Source: Pleurotus ostreatus/Saccharomyces cerevisiae fusant
Taxonomy: Eukaryota > Opisthokonta
DNA: 49,485 bases
Reading direction: 5' to 3'
Assembly (NCBI GenBank): GCA_024196135.1
Contig: JAMQCK010000151.1
Span: 1-49,485 of the forward strand
Shown: piece by piece, positions 37,491-47,289 of the stretch
Layout: the number at the start of each line of letters is the position of its first letter
How positions within the stretch are numbered: the stretch's first letter is position 1
The notes under the pieces: model-generated
Seen by the model: only the letters and a program-made list of their open reading frames with translations
Told to the model about the DNA's origin: nothing
The model's database searches: none
Translations under genes and position numbers: made by a program

Positions 37491-39414
37491 TCAGACCTCC
37501 CCCGCCATCGCCTTCTCCTCGGCGAGCTCCTTCGCGATTTTGAGGTCCAAGCACGGCGCGAACGTGCTGCGCGCGCGGATCGCGGGCCCGTAGCGGTAGA
37601 ACAGGAACGGGCTCGGCGCGAGCAACAGCGCGATCAGCCCGAGGAGCGTCGCGGCCCACTTGACGGTCAACTGGAGGAGTAGTCAGTTGCTGTTGTCAAG
37701 AGCGGAGAAGGGGCGAACTCACCTGCTGGAACATCTGCACAATAAACAACGGAAACGCCGCCGCCACCGCCGACCGCACCACCGTATTCGCACTCAGCGC
37801 CGACGCACTATACGCAAGGTACGTATCCACCAAATAGCTCAAGAAGCTCATAAAGATCAAGCTGATCGCCATCCCAATGGCCACCGTCGCCACCGCGGGC
37901 ACCGCCCAGTGCACCGACGCGTAGTTCCCCGCCCACCCGAGCCAGAAGATGCCGACGACGAGGAGCGGCGCGCCGACCATGCCGCCGTAGAGGCGCTCCT
38001 CGGCGGGCGGGAAGCCGCGCCAGCGGACGATGAGGCGGGGGTAGTGCCGCGAGAGGAAGTAGTTGGTGAGCGCGCCGAGGGAGGTGCCGACGCCGACGCC
38101 GATGAAGATGAGGCCGTTCTGCGAGATGGAGAAGCCGCGGATCTGCTCGAAGATGACCGGGATGGCGCCGAACACTGGGGGAGGGAGGTGTGGGTCAGCC
38201 GAATACTTCACTGAACGGAGGGGTGGAGGGATACTTACTGCCGTACAAAACACCGTACACGAGAGACAAGTAGAGCGTGACAAGAGCCAGGATGGGCTCG
38301 ATGAAGAGCATCTGGAAGGGCCGGAAGAGCGTGCGGCGGATGACGCCGGCGAGCGACCAGTCCTGGCGGTCGTGCTCGGCGTAGAGGTTGGCGTAACGCT
38401 CGGGCTCCGCCTTGCGCAGGCGGTGCGCCTTCTTCGCGAGGATGACGGGCGCGTAGGTCTCTGGAAGCGCAACCAGCATGAGCGCAGTGCACGCGCCAGC
38501 GAAGATGAACATGACCCAGAACACCCAGCGCCAGCCGAGGTAGCTCTCGGTGATGCTGGAGGTGGGCGTCAGATGACTGGCTTAACAATGCCAAGGTGGG
38601 AAGAACTCACAATCCAGACGCAATAGGCGCAATAGTCGGCCCCAAGAACACACAAGCAGTAAACAAGCTAACCGCCTTGCCACGAATCGCCGCCGACCAG
38701 ATATCCGCAATGACACCACCGCAGTTGGTGAGTGGAGCGACAGCGAAGAAGCCGGAGAAGAAGCGGGTAACGAGGAGAGTTTGGATGTTGGGTGCGAGGG
38801 CTTGACCGAGGATGAAGAGGGTGTAGCAGACCATGGCGACGACAAAGATGGGTCTCCGACCGACGAGCTCGCTGCCGGGGCCCCAGAAGAGTGGACCGAT
38901 AGCGTAGCCCAGGAGGAACATGGTGGTGATAAGGTATGCGACCTCTCTGGAGACCTGGAAGTCCATTGCGATCGCTAGGGTGGCGCTTGTTGGTGCAGAT
39001 GAAGCAAATGTGCTGCATGAACTATTAGCAAGGCAGTATGTTTAAAATGAGCTCGACCACGTACACATTGACCGTCATCAACGAACACACCAGAGTGATC
39101 AGCCACCTCCTGGTCTCCGTCCAGTTTTGCGGGTTCAGCTGATCGTCCGGCCCATCCCAAGCAACCCGATTCGGGTCCTCAGCAGGCGGCTGCGCCTTCT
39201 CGTGTTGCGGCGGCTCGACATCGTCACCGCCATACTGCTCAATGCGCGCCTCTTGCCGGGTGATCTCCCGCTGCAGCTCCGGGGAGACGAACACGGGGAC
39301 CACGTCCTCTTCGACGCGCATGGTGAGGGAAGACCGCGACGTCTGCGCCGACGCCGCGATGGCTGCGGAAGTATACGCCATATCGGGGGTCGCTGCCGTC
39401 GATCCTGACGCCAT
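37491..39414 (-). CDS. MFS transporter, polyamine/multidrug type
   Basis: Proton-coupled antiporter of the DHA1 branch of the major facilitator superfamily, probably in the plasma membrane. Five exons: 39414-39065, 39012-38611, 38555-38239, 38174-37723 and 37670-37491; 566 residues, phases consistent. The cytoplasmic N-terminus is acidic. It ends in VAWDGPDDQLNPQNW, the DxxDPxNPxNW-type motif that precedes the first span in fungal polyamine/drug transporters. FLLGYAIGPLFWGPGSELVG followed by RRP is the MFS signature between spans 2 and 3 (loop motif GxxxxxxGRRP), and VFLGPTIAPIASG matches the antiporter motif in span 5. ESYLGWRWVFWVMF starts span 6, with LPETYAPVIL just after it, typical of TPO1-like proteins. 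A long central loop (KKAHRLRKAEPERYANLY) separates the halves, and the second half has six further spans. The substrate cannot be told from sequence. Confidence 0.92.
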
Positions 39415-40385
39415 ATTTGAAGCTCCTAAAGTGCAGCGCGAGTGTGGGTACCGAGGGAGCAGCGAGGATAAATGACAGGGGCAACCTAAAGGTTGGCCGC
39501 GCAGAAAGTCAAAAGACTAGTCGTAGATAGTCGTGGACGTGTGGGAAGAGGGAGAGGGCCCCCGGTCGTGAGTGTCGTATACTTTTATAGCCCGTCCGCT
39601 CTGAGTCGGTCTAGAGTGTGGTTTCGTGACAAAGAAAATTGATAAGGGGAGGTGGAAGGGAGAACCCCGGGCAGGCAGGCTCCGGTTGCCGCCAAAGATA
39701 TGTCTCGGTAACTTAGCTCCCGAGTCCCGGTGGGCGCTTAATCGGAGGCTGTGCAGCCCCCGTGTGTCCTCGCCCCTGGCCGGCAACTTGCCGCAAGCTG
39801 GGCGAAGGACACGAGCCTGGGAGCCGAAGACGTAGGCCTCTTGCGCTACACGTAGAGCACCATCCGACTGTATTCAGTGCGTTTACTCTCGAGGAGGGCT
39901 TGCAGAGGTTACATACGCAAGTGAGTCATACACCGACACCTCCCCTCCCGACCCCGAGAGATTCGTCTCAGCGTGGGTCTCAAATGGCGGCCGCCTTGGT
40001 GACGACCAAGACCCGCGCAGTGGCAGGACCCAGAACGACGCCGGATTGCGTCGCATCCGACAAGTCTGGCGACGATGACGGCGTGGCGGAGGACGGGCTC
40101 GTGTCTTCCGGTGTATAAAACACCTGCTGGGCTGAGGAAGGTGAGTCACCTGGCACGCATATACACCACGAGAAGGGCGCGTGCAATACAAGAAGTGCGC
40201 GTGCATGGCAAGAAGTGCGAGTCTATTGTATAAGAAGGCGGCGGCGCATGGCGGTAGCGTGCATCCTCTACACATTCGCCTGTTCCAATTCCACTGGAAA
40301 GTCGTCGCAGAAGGCAGTAACGTGTATGGCTCCACCGGGCGCGTTCAGCGCGAGTGTTCTCGTCAGAGATGAGTTCGGGTGCACC

Positions 40386-40452
40386 AACGTAGCGAGAGGA
40401 TCATCTGGGAGCTAGCGTAGCGAGAGGTCCTCTGCGAGCCGACGTAGAAAGG
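40386..40452. repeat. Short tandem repeat, ACGTAGCGAGAGG-type
   Basis: Two good copies and one decayed copy of a roughly 28 bp unit starting A(A/G)CGTAGCGAGAGG. It is noncoding. Confidence 0.5.
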
Positions 40453-41043
40453 AGGGTCTCAAGGTGTACTAAGGTAAATAGAGTCTTCGGATGAGCTAAG
40501 GTAGGCCGTCGTGGCAGTCTATTCGTCAGAGCTCTGGTGAAGCGAACAAATACGCTTGAAGCGGCGTCCACCCTCGAAATGCCAGAGCTTTCGCCAAGTT
40601 TGCAGACCGCGGTCCACGTAGGTTGGGGCGAAAAGGTACCCCAGAGTCAGTTGACCTCCACTGGCAGAGCCCTCCCGACTTGTGGACGGCCCGTCGAGAC
40701 CTCCAAACCCGGTTCGCCAAGGGTTCTATGAGCGCCGGGGCCCACGGTAGCACGCATATATCCAGACGTAGCAGCAGCAGGAGTGAGCCCACCATCCTCT
40801 TTGACGAGGAAAGCATCCTCTTTGACAAAAAACGCAGACGCCAAGCAGAGCGATCGATTACGGGCATTATGCAGTATACCGTGACCAAGTCCAGTCGATA
40901 ACAATACATGCACGGAGTCCCGTCGGATAACTATACATTCTGAATGGCGACAAAGACCTGACCGACAGAATATGACGAAAAGGGCTTGAGTTCCGAGGGT
41001 GGGTTACGCAGGCGAAGACTCGAGGTTCCGATGGAGAACGCAA

Positions 41044-41120
41044 TGAGGTTCGGTGGACAACGCGACGAGGTTCGGTGGACAACGCGACGAGGTTCGGTGG
41101 ATGACACGATGAGGTCATCC
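41044..41120. repeat. Three-copy 22 bp tandem repeat
   Basis: Units of GAGGTTCGGTGGACAACGCG followed by AC. The first two are identical and the third is changed to GGATGACACGAT. It is noncoding, near the 3' side of the gene-free region. Confidence 0.75.
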
Positions 41121-41661
41121 TACTACACGAGAGAGCGCCGAGATAAGACAAAGATGCGCAGCGAGGAACGCAAAGACGAGAGCACAGCAAGTTTCGACGG
41201 AGAAGCGTTGAGATACCGAAGGTCTTGAGGGCGATGGAGAGTTGAAAGCGTCGTATTGGACGGGCTCGGGGTGGCGCGAGGGCGAGGCTTCAGGTTGATG
41301 ATTTGGCGGGCTTGACGACAGACGCCAAAGAGAGCGGCGAGGCGACCAGAAGGGGAGCGGTGCGCGAAGACAAGGTTGTCGAAGGCGAAAGACAAGGATG
41401 TCGAGGGCAAGGAGTCCAGAGGCGAAGGTCGACCTGAAATGGCAGCAAAAGAGTCTCGTCGAGAACGTGGCGCGTTCAGACCGAGGGGCGGAGGAAACCT
41501 GTGAATAGGTTAGCAAAACTCACGCATATATGCAGTCAACGTACCGAGATACATGATGCACGCACCCAGAGCGAGAGAGAGACGGAGGCCGAGGAGAGGT
41601 CGAAAGTAAAGAGGTGAGGGCAGGCAGTATGGAGATAGAATGGGCGCGGTCACGCTTTTGT

Positions 41662-43578
41662 TCACGGCGACGACGAAAGATGCATCGCCCGTCTCTCGTG
41701 CGGTCGGCGGCGAGCAGAACTGACACTGCGTCCAGCCTCATCGCGCTCGCGCTCACGGTCAACCTGCTGGCTAGCAACCTGCATACTCTCCATCCCGCCC
41801 GTCCAGCTCTTCTTGACCGGGCGAGCCTGGACATCCGCGCTAACTTCCGGTCGTTCTGTCCACCCGTCGATAACCTCCGCAGAGTCGCTAGCGACGAGCT
41901 TAGCAGCATCGCTCGCCACGAGCTTTGCATGATCGTGACAGGTGCCCTCCGTAGGATCCTCCGCCCTTCGTTTCTTCCCAATCACAGGCGTCGGAGACGA
42001 CGACTGCGCGCCCCGACCATGCTGATGCATGACGGGCGTCAACGCGTCGGACTCGTCGATGGTCGATAGCGTGTTTGAGATCGCGCCCACAGCCCCAACG
42101 GAGCCGGCGGGGTGCGCAGAGCCGCTAGCGACATAGGAGGAGGCCCCGGCGACATAGGAGGAGGTCCTGGCGACATGGGAGGAGGCCCTGGCGACATTCG
42201 CAGAAGCACTGGCGCCGACGCTCTCCATCGACACCGTACTGCTACTCGTCGCCATCTGCACGTCCTCGCTCACGTAGCCAGACGCGGGGGGTTCGTGCGC
42301 GGTGTACATGGTTGAGGATGTGCTCATCGCCGATCCCGTACTCATGACCGAGCCCACGGACCCCACGCTGCTCGTCGTCTCGGTGCGCTCGCGGCAGAGG
42401 GACTCGGCGCTGCTGCTTGCCGTGGACGTGCGCTCGCGGAAGGCTGTCATACGTTCATGGAGAGCCGTCATGGTCGTAGTGCCCTTGTATAACGCGACGC
42501 GGTCTTCGGTGGAAGGGGTGGGATGGGGTTCGCCGTTGTTCATGACGTCGGTATTGTTGAGAGTTGAGTTAGGTCGAAGAGTGATGCGTCCACGCATAGA
42601 CTGGATGGGCAAGTGCACGGCCTGCGTGGCTGACTTCCGCGCCGCCTGGGCGGTAGAGATGTACGGCGCCTGAAGCGTAGACGCCCGCGCCCGCCGCTGG
42701 CTGGGCTCGACGCGACTCGTGCGCACACTCGGCGGGTTGTTGCGCGCGTTCAGTGCATTGTTGTGCACGTTCGGCGGATTATGAATGCTCTTGCGCCTCG
42801 CAAACACTCGCCACGTCGGCGTCTCGATCTCCGCCTCCTCCGACTCCGTCGTAGTATCCCGCGCCTCGACGATAACGCGGCGGCGCTTGACTGGGCGCGC
42901 GCCAGGACTGCCAGCCTCCTCGTCGATGCGGGCGAGGGTGGGCGTGCGCGGGAATGCGCGAGGTGCGGGAGTGGGAGGGGCGGCGCGGTGGGCAAGGGGG
43001 CTCGACGGCGGATCGCGATCCATGCGGAGCAGGGCACGCGGGCCACCTTCGTCTTCGTCTTCGTCTCGTAAGGTGAGCTTGAGTGCGTTCGTGGGGAGTC
43101 GCCGGATGCGCCGTGGGGCGTGGGGGCGTTCTGGTTGGCGAGGCTCTTCTCCTTCTTGATTAGAATGGCTATTCGAGGGCGTGGTGCGCGACGCGGGAGG
43201 TGGCCCCTCGCCGTTTCGGATCCCCACGAGCACCTCGATCGCCGTGCGGATCGCTGCAGAGGGAGCATTCGTATCTATCCTGAGCGCCATTGGAAGTCGA
43301 GCATTGAGGGAAGTAGCAACCCGAGCGAGCTGGGCGGGCGCCATCGTGAGCAGGTCTTCATGGCAGCAGAAAGGCGGGGTATCAAGGGCAGTGACGATCA
43401 CCGCGTCTGCTTCTGCATCGTTCGTCTGGAGTGCGAGTCGTCGGGAGGAGGGCGCAGAGGAGCTGGCGGGGTCGCCGCTGTCGCTGTCCTCGCTGTTACG
43501 CCGGCGTTTGGCTGGGCGCTGAAAGAAGTTGCGGACGGGCGTGGTGAATGGGTTCAGGGCGTTGAGTCCCTTCGCCAT
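41662..43578 (-). CDS. Disordered, probably nuclear protein of unknown function
   Basis: A single uninterrupted frame of 638 residues, starting MAKGLNALNPF. I do not recognise a named family. Two basic clusters look like nuclear localisation signals: RPAKRRRNSEDSDSGD near residue 22 and RPVKRRRVIVE in the first half. One ordered-looking segment of about 60 residues (FCCHEDLLTMAPAQLARVAT... AIRTAIEVLVGIRNGEG) is probably the only folded, helical part. The rest is Ser/Thr/Pro/Arg-rich and predicted disordered, with proline-directed SP/TP sites. Near the C-terminal third a seven-residue unit (VARASSH, VARTSSY, VAGASSY, VASGSAH) is tandemly repeated. The gene is divergent from copy E, with only 245 bp between starts. 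An additional 3' exon after an unseen intron cannot be excluded. Confidence 0.7.
   Translation of the reverse strand: MAKGLNALNPFTTPVRNFFQRPAKRRRNSEDSDSGDPASSSAPSSRRLALQTNDAEADAVIVTALDTPPFCCHEDLLTMAPAQLARVATSLNARLPMALRIDTNAPSAAIRTAIEVLVGIRNGEGPPPASRTTPSNSHSNQEGEEPRQPERPHAPRRIRRLPTNALKLTLRDEDEDEGGPRALLRMDRDPPSSPLAHRAAPPTPAPRAFPRTPTLARIDEEAGSPGARPVKRRRVIVEARDTTTESEEAEIETPTWRVFARRKSIHNPPNVHNNALNARNNPPSVRTSRVEPSQRRARASTLQAPYISTAQAARKSATQAVHLPIQSMRGRITLRPNSTLNNTDVMNNGEPHPTPSTEDRVALYKGTTTMTALHERMTAFRERTSTASSSAESLCRERTETTSSVGSVGSVMSTGSAMSTSSTMYTAHEPPASGYVSEDVQMATSSSTVSMESVGASASANVARASSHVARTSSYVAGASSYVASGSAHPAGSVGAVGAISNTLSTIDESDALTPVMHQHGRGAQSSSPTPVIGKKRRAEDPTEGTCHDHAKLVASDAAKLVASDSAEVIDGWTERPEVSADVQARPVKKSWTGGMESMQVASQQVDRERERDEAGRSVSSARRRPHERRAMHLSSSP
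42110..42200 (-). repeat. Four-copy 21 bp coding repeat
   Basis: Tandem 21 bp units, GACATAGGAGGAGGCCCCGG-type on the + strand, encoding VAxxSSY heptads on the minus strand within the 638-residue protein. The period is a multiple of three, so copy-number change preserves the frame. Confidence 0.75.
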
Positions 43579-43823
43579 CTGTCCGGAACAGCAGAGTGTG
43601 TGCGAGTAAGTGAAATGATTCGAGTAGCAGTCGATGAAGGAAGGGGGGTGGCAGGGCAGGTGAAGGGAGGAAGCAAGGGCTAATTTAAATTACAGTACCG
43701 CTTCGGGAACAACTGTGATCAGTGGCGCCGCGCCGGTCCGACTTTCCCACCATTCACCTTGGGCGCTTACACCCATCATCTGCCTCTCTCTTGCCCCTAG
43801 CACACGCGTCTTACCATTCAGAG
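43579..43823. promoter_or_regulatory. Short divergent promoter region
   Basis: 245 bp separate the start codons of the minus-strand disordered protein (43578) and copy E (43824). Both 5' UTRs and promoters must fit here, so shared control is possible. I could not identify a specific element with confidence. Confidence 0.4.
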
Positions 43824-45640
43824 ATGTCTAATACAGGATTGGAGCCCGGCACAACGGGTCCACAACGCAGGAAGATATTTGGCTTGCCGAAGGCAGCCTA
43901 TGAACCGAATTGTGCGAGGCACACGGTTTCGTCAGATGCAAGGGCGCTTATTCCCTCCAATAGACGATAGACGCGGTTACGAAGGCAAGTACGAGGATGA
44001 CCCGCTCGGAGAAGAGCTCGGCGAAGAATCCCGTGTCTGGCGTGTCCTCCTGGACGAGGGATCCAAGCGCGATGCAAAAGCCTTCCAAGGGCTGCGCGAT
44101 CATCTGGATGTAGACCTCGTATTTGTGAGCGAGTTTTCTGCGAGTGCCACAGGCTGCGTCGATCTCTGACTGTCACGATACAAGTCAGGACTATTCGCTG
44201 CCGTCGTTACGACGTTCGTCGTTCAACTGTCCCAATCACTGCAACCCGACTACGCCGAGATCAGTGCGACTCTTCTGGTCGAAATGGTTGCTGTTCAGCG
44301 CGCTAGGGCCAAAGGAGAGTCTGTAGACGACGTTCGACAGTCTAAGCTTGGTCCAGGAGACGTCACCGCCTCGGGGCTCGACTACTGGGCTAGTCGATTC
44401 TGGTATCTTAGCCTTCTGCTTGGCCTGTTCGCCGCATTCCTGGCCTTCATTGTCAGAGGCTGGCTTTATGTGCGCGCTCTATATTCTTATCTACTCTTCG
44501 TCGGCTCATCAAATAATCTGCAGGCATATGACAGCGACGTGTACGGAAGTCCCAAGCGCCGTGCCCTCGTCCGACACTACAGGCGTATCGGATTGGAACG
44601 CTGGCACGTCGGTCTTATCGTGCTCATCCTGCCCACCCTGTTGCACGCTTCAATGCTGCTGTTCTTCATTGGGCTGACATTGTACATCCGCCGATTCGAT
44701 ACACCTATGGCCTACCTTGCCATCGCATTCACGGGGACCTTCTACTCGTTATATCTTCTATCCGTCTGCATGCCGCTGTTCTTCCCTCAATGCCCATATC
44801 GTTCACCGTTGTCCGAGTGGGCCTATCGGGTGCGCCTGGCGTTCGACTGGTTGCGCCTGCTTTCCAGCGACTCAGAAGGCCAACCTTTCCCGAAGACGAT
44901 GGCTGAGCGCGAGGAGCATGAGGTGGCCGAGTCGCAGGATGTTCTGGTGTTCGACAGTCTCGATCTCACGGTCCGAGAGTCTTCGGGACTTTCTGTCACG
45001 CCGCTCATTGTGCAGGCCACGTTCAGCCTCCCCTTCGTGCCGCATGCGTCCAGCTTCGCGGATCTGCCCTACGGTCATCTTCTCCGCGACAGACTGCTGC
45101 CCTGGTTCTTCAATTCACTGGATACCAGGCGGGCAGTATTGAACTGGAGACCGGGTCGGGAAAACGCCCTTCAACGCATGGCATGTTGCCTACTTCTCGT
45201 CCCTATGGGGACTGTACTTTCAGGCGCTGTCGATAGAGACAGGTATTGCGCGTGTGTCTCGCGTATCTTGCACGCTCTTGCTCTTGCTGTCCGCTGGCAC
45301 GATGTAGCGGAAGCCTCTGTACCCACACTGAGCGCGACCATTTTTGCGCTATGCGCGAAGCTTGAGTCTTTCAACGCGCCGACGATCGATCTCGATCAGG
45401 TTCTCCAGGAAAGAACATCCGAGGCACTGCTCGACAAGCCCCCTCACGCTCGCCTTCGCCTCCATGCCTCAATTTGGCAGGGCATGCTTGAATTTCTGGC
45501 TTACCATTACCGGGAATACAATATGCGACTATCTGCGGAATTTGTCGTCCTGTTGTGGCACAGTCTAGGCTCAGCCGAACCTCTTATTGCCGTTTGCAGA
45601 AAAGTTTGCCACGGCCGCTTTGACGCGATTCCCGCGCGTT
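43824..45640 (+). pseudogene. DUF6535-family copy E, truncated by transposon
   Basis: Exons 43824-43911, 43964-44124, 44185-44469 and from 44524 onward encode an intact N-terminal half: KYEDDPLGEELGEESRVW, RDHLDVDLVF, SGLFAAVVTTFVVQ, four hydrophobic segments and NWRPGRENALQRMACCLLL. Exons 2 and 3 have the same lengths (161 and 285 nt) as in copy B, its closest relative here. The alignment holds through FVVLLWHSLGSAEPLI (about 45588). It then stops, and the frame runs through unrelated residues into the inverted repeat of the transposon and a stop at 45669. The missing part corresponds to roughly the last 40% of the protein. Its 3' half should lie beyond the right end of the element, outside this window. 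The reading frame before the break has no other defect, so the inactivation looks recent. Confidence 0.85.
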
Positions 45641-45962
45641 TTGAGCCGGGGATCTTGTGCAAGCCATAGCGCGCGCGCATCGCGTCGTACCTACACGATT
45701 TATATACCGTTGTAATCGTACAGTTGCGTAGAATCGCAACGTACCGTTTTTGAAGCCATACGACGCGGTCCGCACATGACCCCATTGAGCCCGTCGTCCT
45801 GATACTGTGCAGACCATAGCTCGAGAACAAGGGCACGTACGGGCATGGGATAAAGCGTAGTATAAGCCGTCAGACGTGCTGTATCGCACTGTGCAGGTCC
45901 CGGAATTTTTGAAGTGCATTGAAGGTGCGTGCGCGACCCGCTCGCCCGCGTGATCGGCCCAC
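45640..45962 (+). repeat. Left terminal inverted repeat
   Basis: The reverse complement of 49163-49485. The two arms are the same length over this interval, and the frames crossing them translate identically for more than 80 residues, so they appear essentially identical in sequence. The match ends inward at GATCGGCCCAC. A TTTATATA stretch at about 45699-45707 is a TATA-box candidate roughly 280 bp upstream of the transposase start. The arm may extend further left, since the window ends before its partner does. Confidence 0.93.
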
Positions 45963-45985
45963 CACACAACTCTCCTCTGACCACC

Positions 45986-47164
45986 ATGACACGCGGCAAG
46001 CGCTACTCCGACGACCTGCGGAAGACAATCGTGCACATGAATCAGTCCCGGCATCTCTCACCTGATGAGATCTCGGGGCTGATAGGCATGAGTTCACGAA
46101 CTGTTCGGCTCATTCTCGCGGAATTTCGTGACCGCCGCACGGTTGAGAAGCCCGCTATCAGGGACTTTCGTGGCGCGAAGCGGGCACTGAATAGACAAGA
46201 TATCAATGTACGTGCGGACTTTCTCAATGACTGCAATGTTCATGGTCTCGTAGTTTTTGTTAGGCTGCCTCCGCAAGCGCTCGGACATGTATCTCAACGA
46301 GATGCAGGATGAGCTGATACAGCGACGTGGAAAGCTGGTTGACGTCAGTACTATCCTCCGTACCCTCTTGTCTGAGGGATACAGCCTCAAGAAGGTGTGT
46401 TGTTTTCTCTGCAGGTGAAGCTTGATCTCATCCAGCTCCAGATTGATAAGCGAGCAATCGAACGAAATGAGCTTTTGCGTGCTGACTTCCGCTATCGACA
46501 TGGTTCCCAGCACACTGCTGCGCAAACCGTGTTCGTGGACGAAAGTGCTTTTGACCGTCGCACAGCTGCGCGTCGCCGTGCATGGGCACGAAGGGGCCAC
46601 CGAGCATTCAAGAAAGTCTTCTTCGTCCGAGGCAAACGGTGAGCGCCACTTTCTCGATTTCTCGAACTCTGACTCATGCCGTAGCTATTCGTTGCTGCCT
46701 GCTCTCTCGCTTGATGGCATCATCCACGTCTCAATTGTCGAGGGCTCTTTTACGTCGGACCTGTTCTATGACTTCATTGATGGCCTTTTGGATAAGATGC
46801 AGCCATATCCGAATCCAAGGTCTGTCATTGTGATGGACAATTGTCGCATCCACAAGGACCCGGCGATCCTGGATTTGATTGAGTCTCGGTATGTTGCAAT
46901 TCTGCATTGTCTATCACATGTACTGATCCTGTAAGCAGAGGCATGCGGTATATGTTCCTTCCGCCATACTCTCCTGACTTCAACCCTATTGAACTTTGCT
47001 TCTCCGCTATCAAATTATATGTTCAGCGGGCTGGTGTACTGACAAGCCCTTTCTTCGATGCCCGAGATGATGATACTTACGTTTACCTACATCTCATTGA
47101 GGCAGCTTTTTCCATTGGGACAGACCATGCACATGGATACTACCACCACTGTGGGTATATCTGA
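45986..47164 (+). CDS. Tc1-type DD34E transposase
   Basis: Cuts and pastes the element by binding the inverted repeats. Five-exon model: 45986-46211, 46264-46394, 46442-46638, 46685-46888 and 46939-47164; 327 residues, the normal size for Tc1-like transposases. Residues 1-60 form a helix-turn-helix DNA-binding region (SPDEISGLIGMSSRTVRLIL). A second helical part spans about residues 76-119 (LRTLLSEGYSLKK). The catalytic triad is visible: D152 in VFVDESAFDRR, D236 in VIVMDNCRIHK and E271 in LPPYSPDFNPIE, with 34 residues between the last two after splicing, that is DD34E. No frameshift or stop interrupts the model, so it could be active. The ATG lies 24 bp inside the left inverted repeat. The third exon start depends on a 47-nt intron, the smallest in the model. 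Confidence 0.87.
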
Positions 47165-47289
47165 CCCACAGATTTTACATTAGAAATGAATTTATTGTAT
47201 GCAAAGTTGCTACGTAAACGAGAAAGACAGAAAATGTAGCGATGAAGACAATAGATAAGCAAAAATATCCGTAGATGGAAAGAAGAAGA
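47165..47289. other. Spacer between the two convergent transposon genes
   Basis: 125 bp, AT-rich compared with the flanks, between the transposase stop and the stop of the second gene. It contains A/T-rich stretches (for example ATTAGAAATGAATTT and AAGCAAAAATATC) that could serve as polyadenylation signals for both transcripts. Confidence 0.4.

Larger units (their letters stand above)
39415..41661. other. Gene-free region upstream of the MFS transporter
   Basis: 2.2 kb without a supported gene. It should hold the MFS promoter (39415 to about 39900) and the 3' UTR of the gene starting at 43578. From 40150 to 41120 it is marked by many short local duplications: AAGAAGTGCG units at 40165-40225, CATCCTCTTTGACRA at 40792-40828, GTAGCGAGAGG at 40388-40435 and GAGGTTCGGTGGA at 41044-41115. 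No long frame shows domain-like sequence. Confidence 0.5.
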
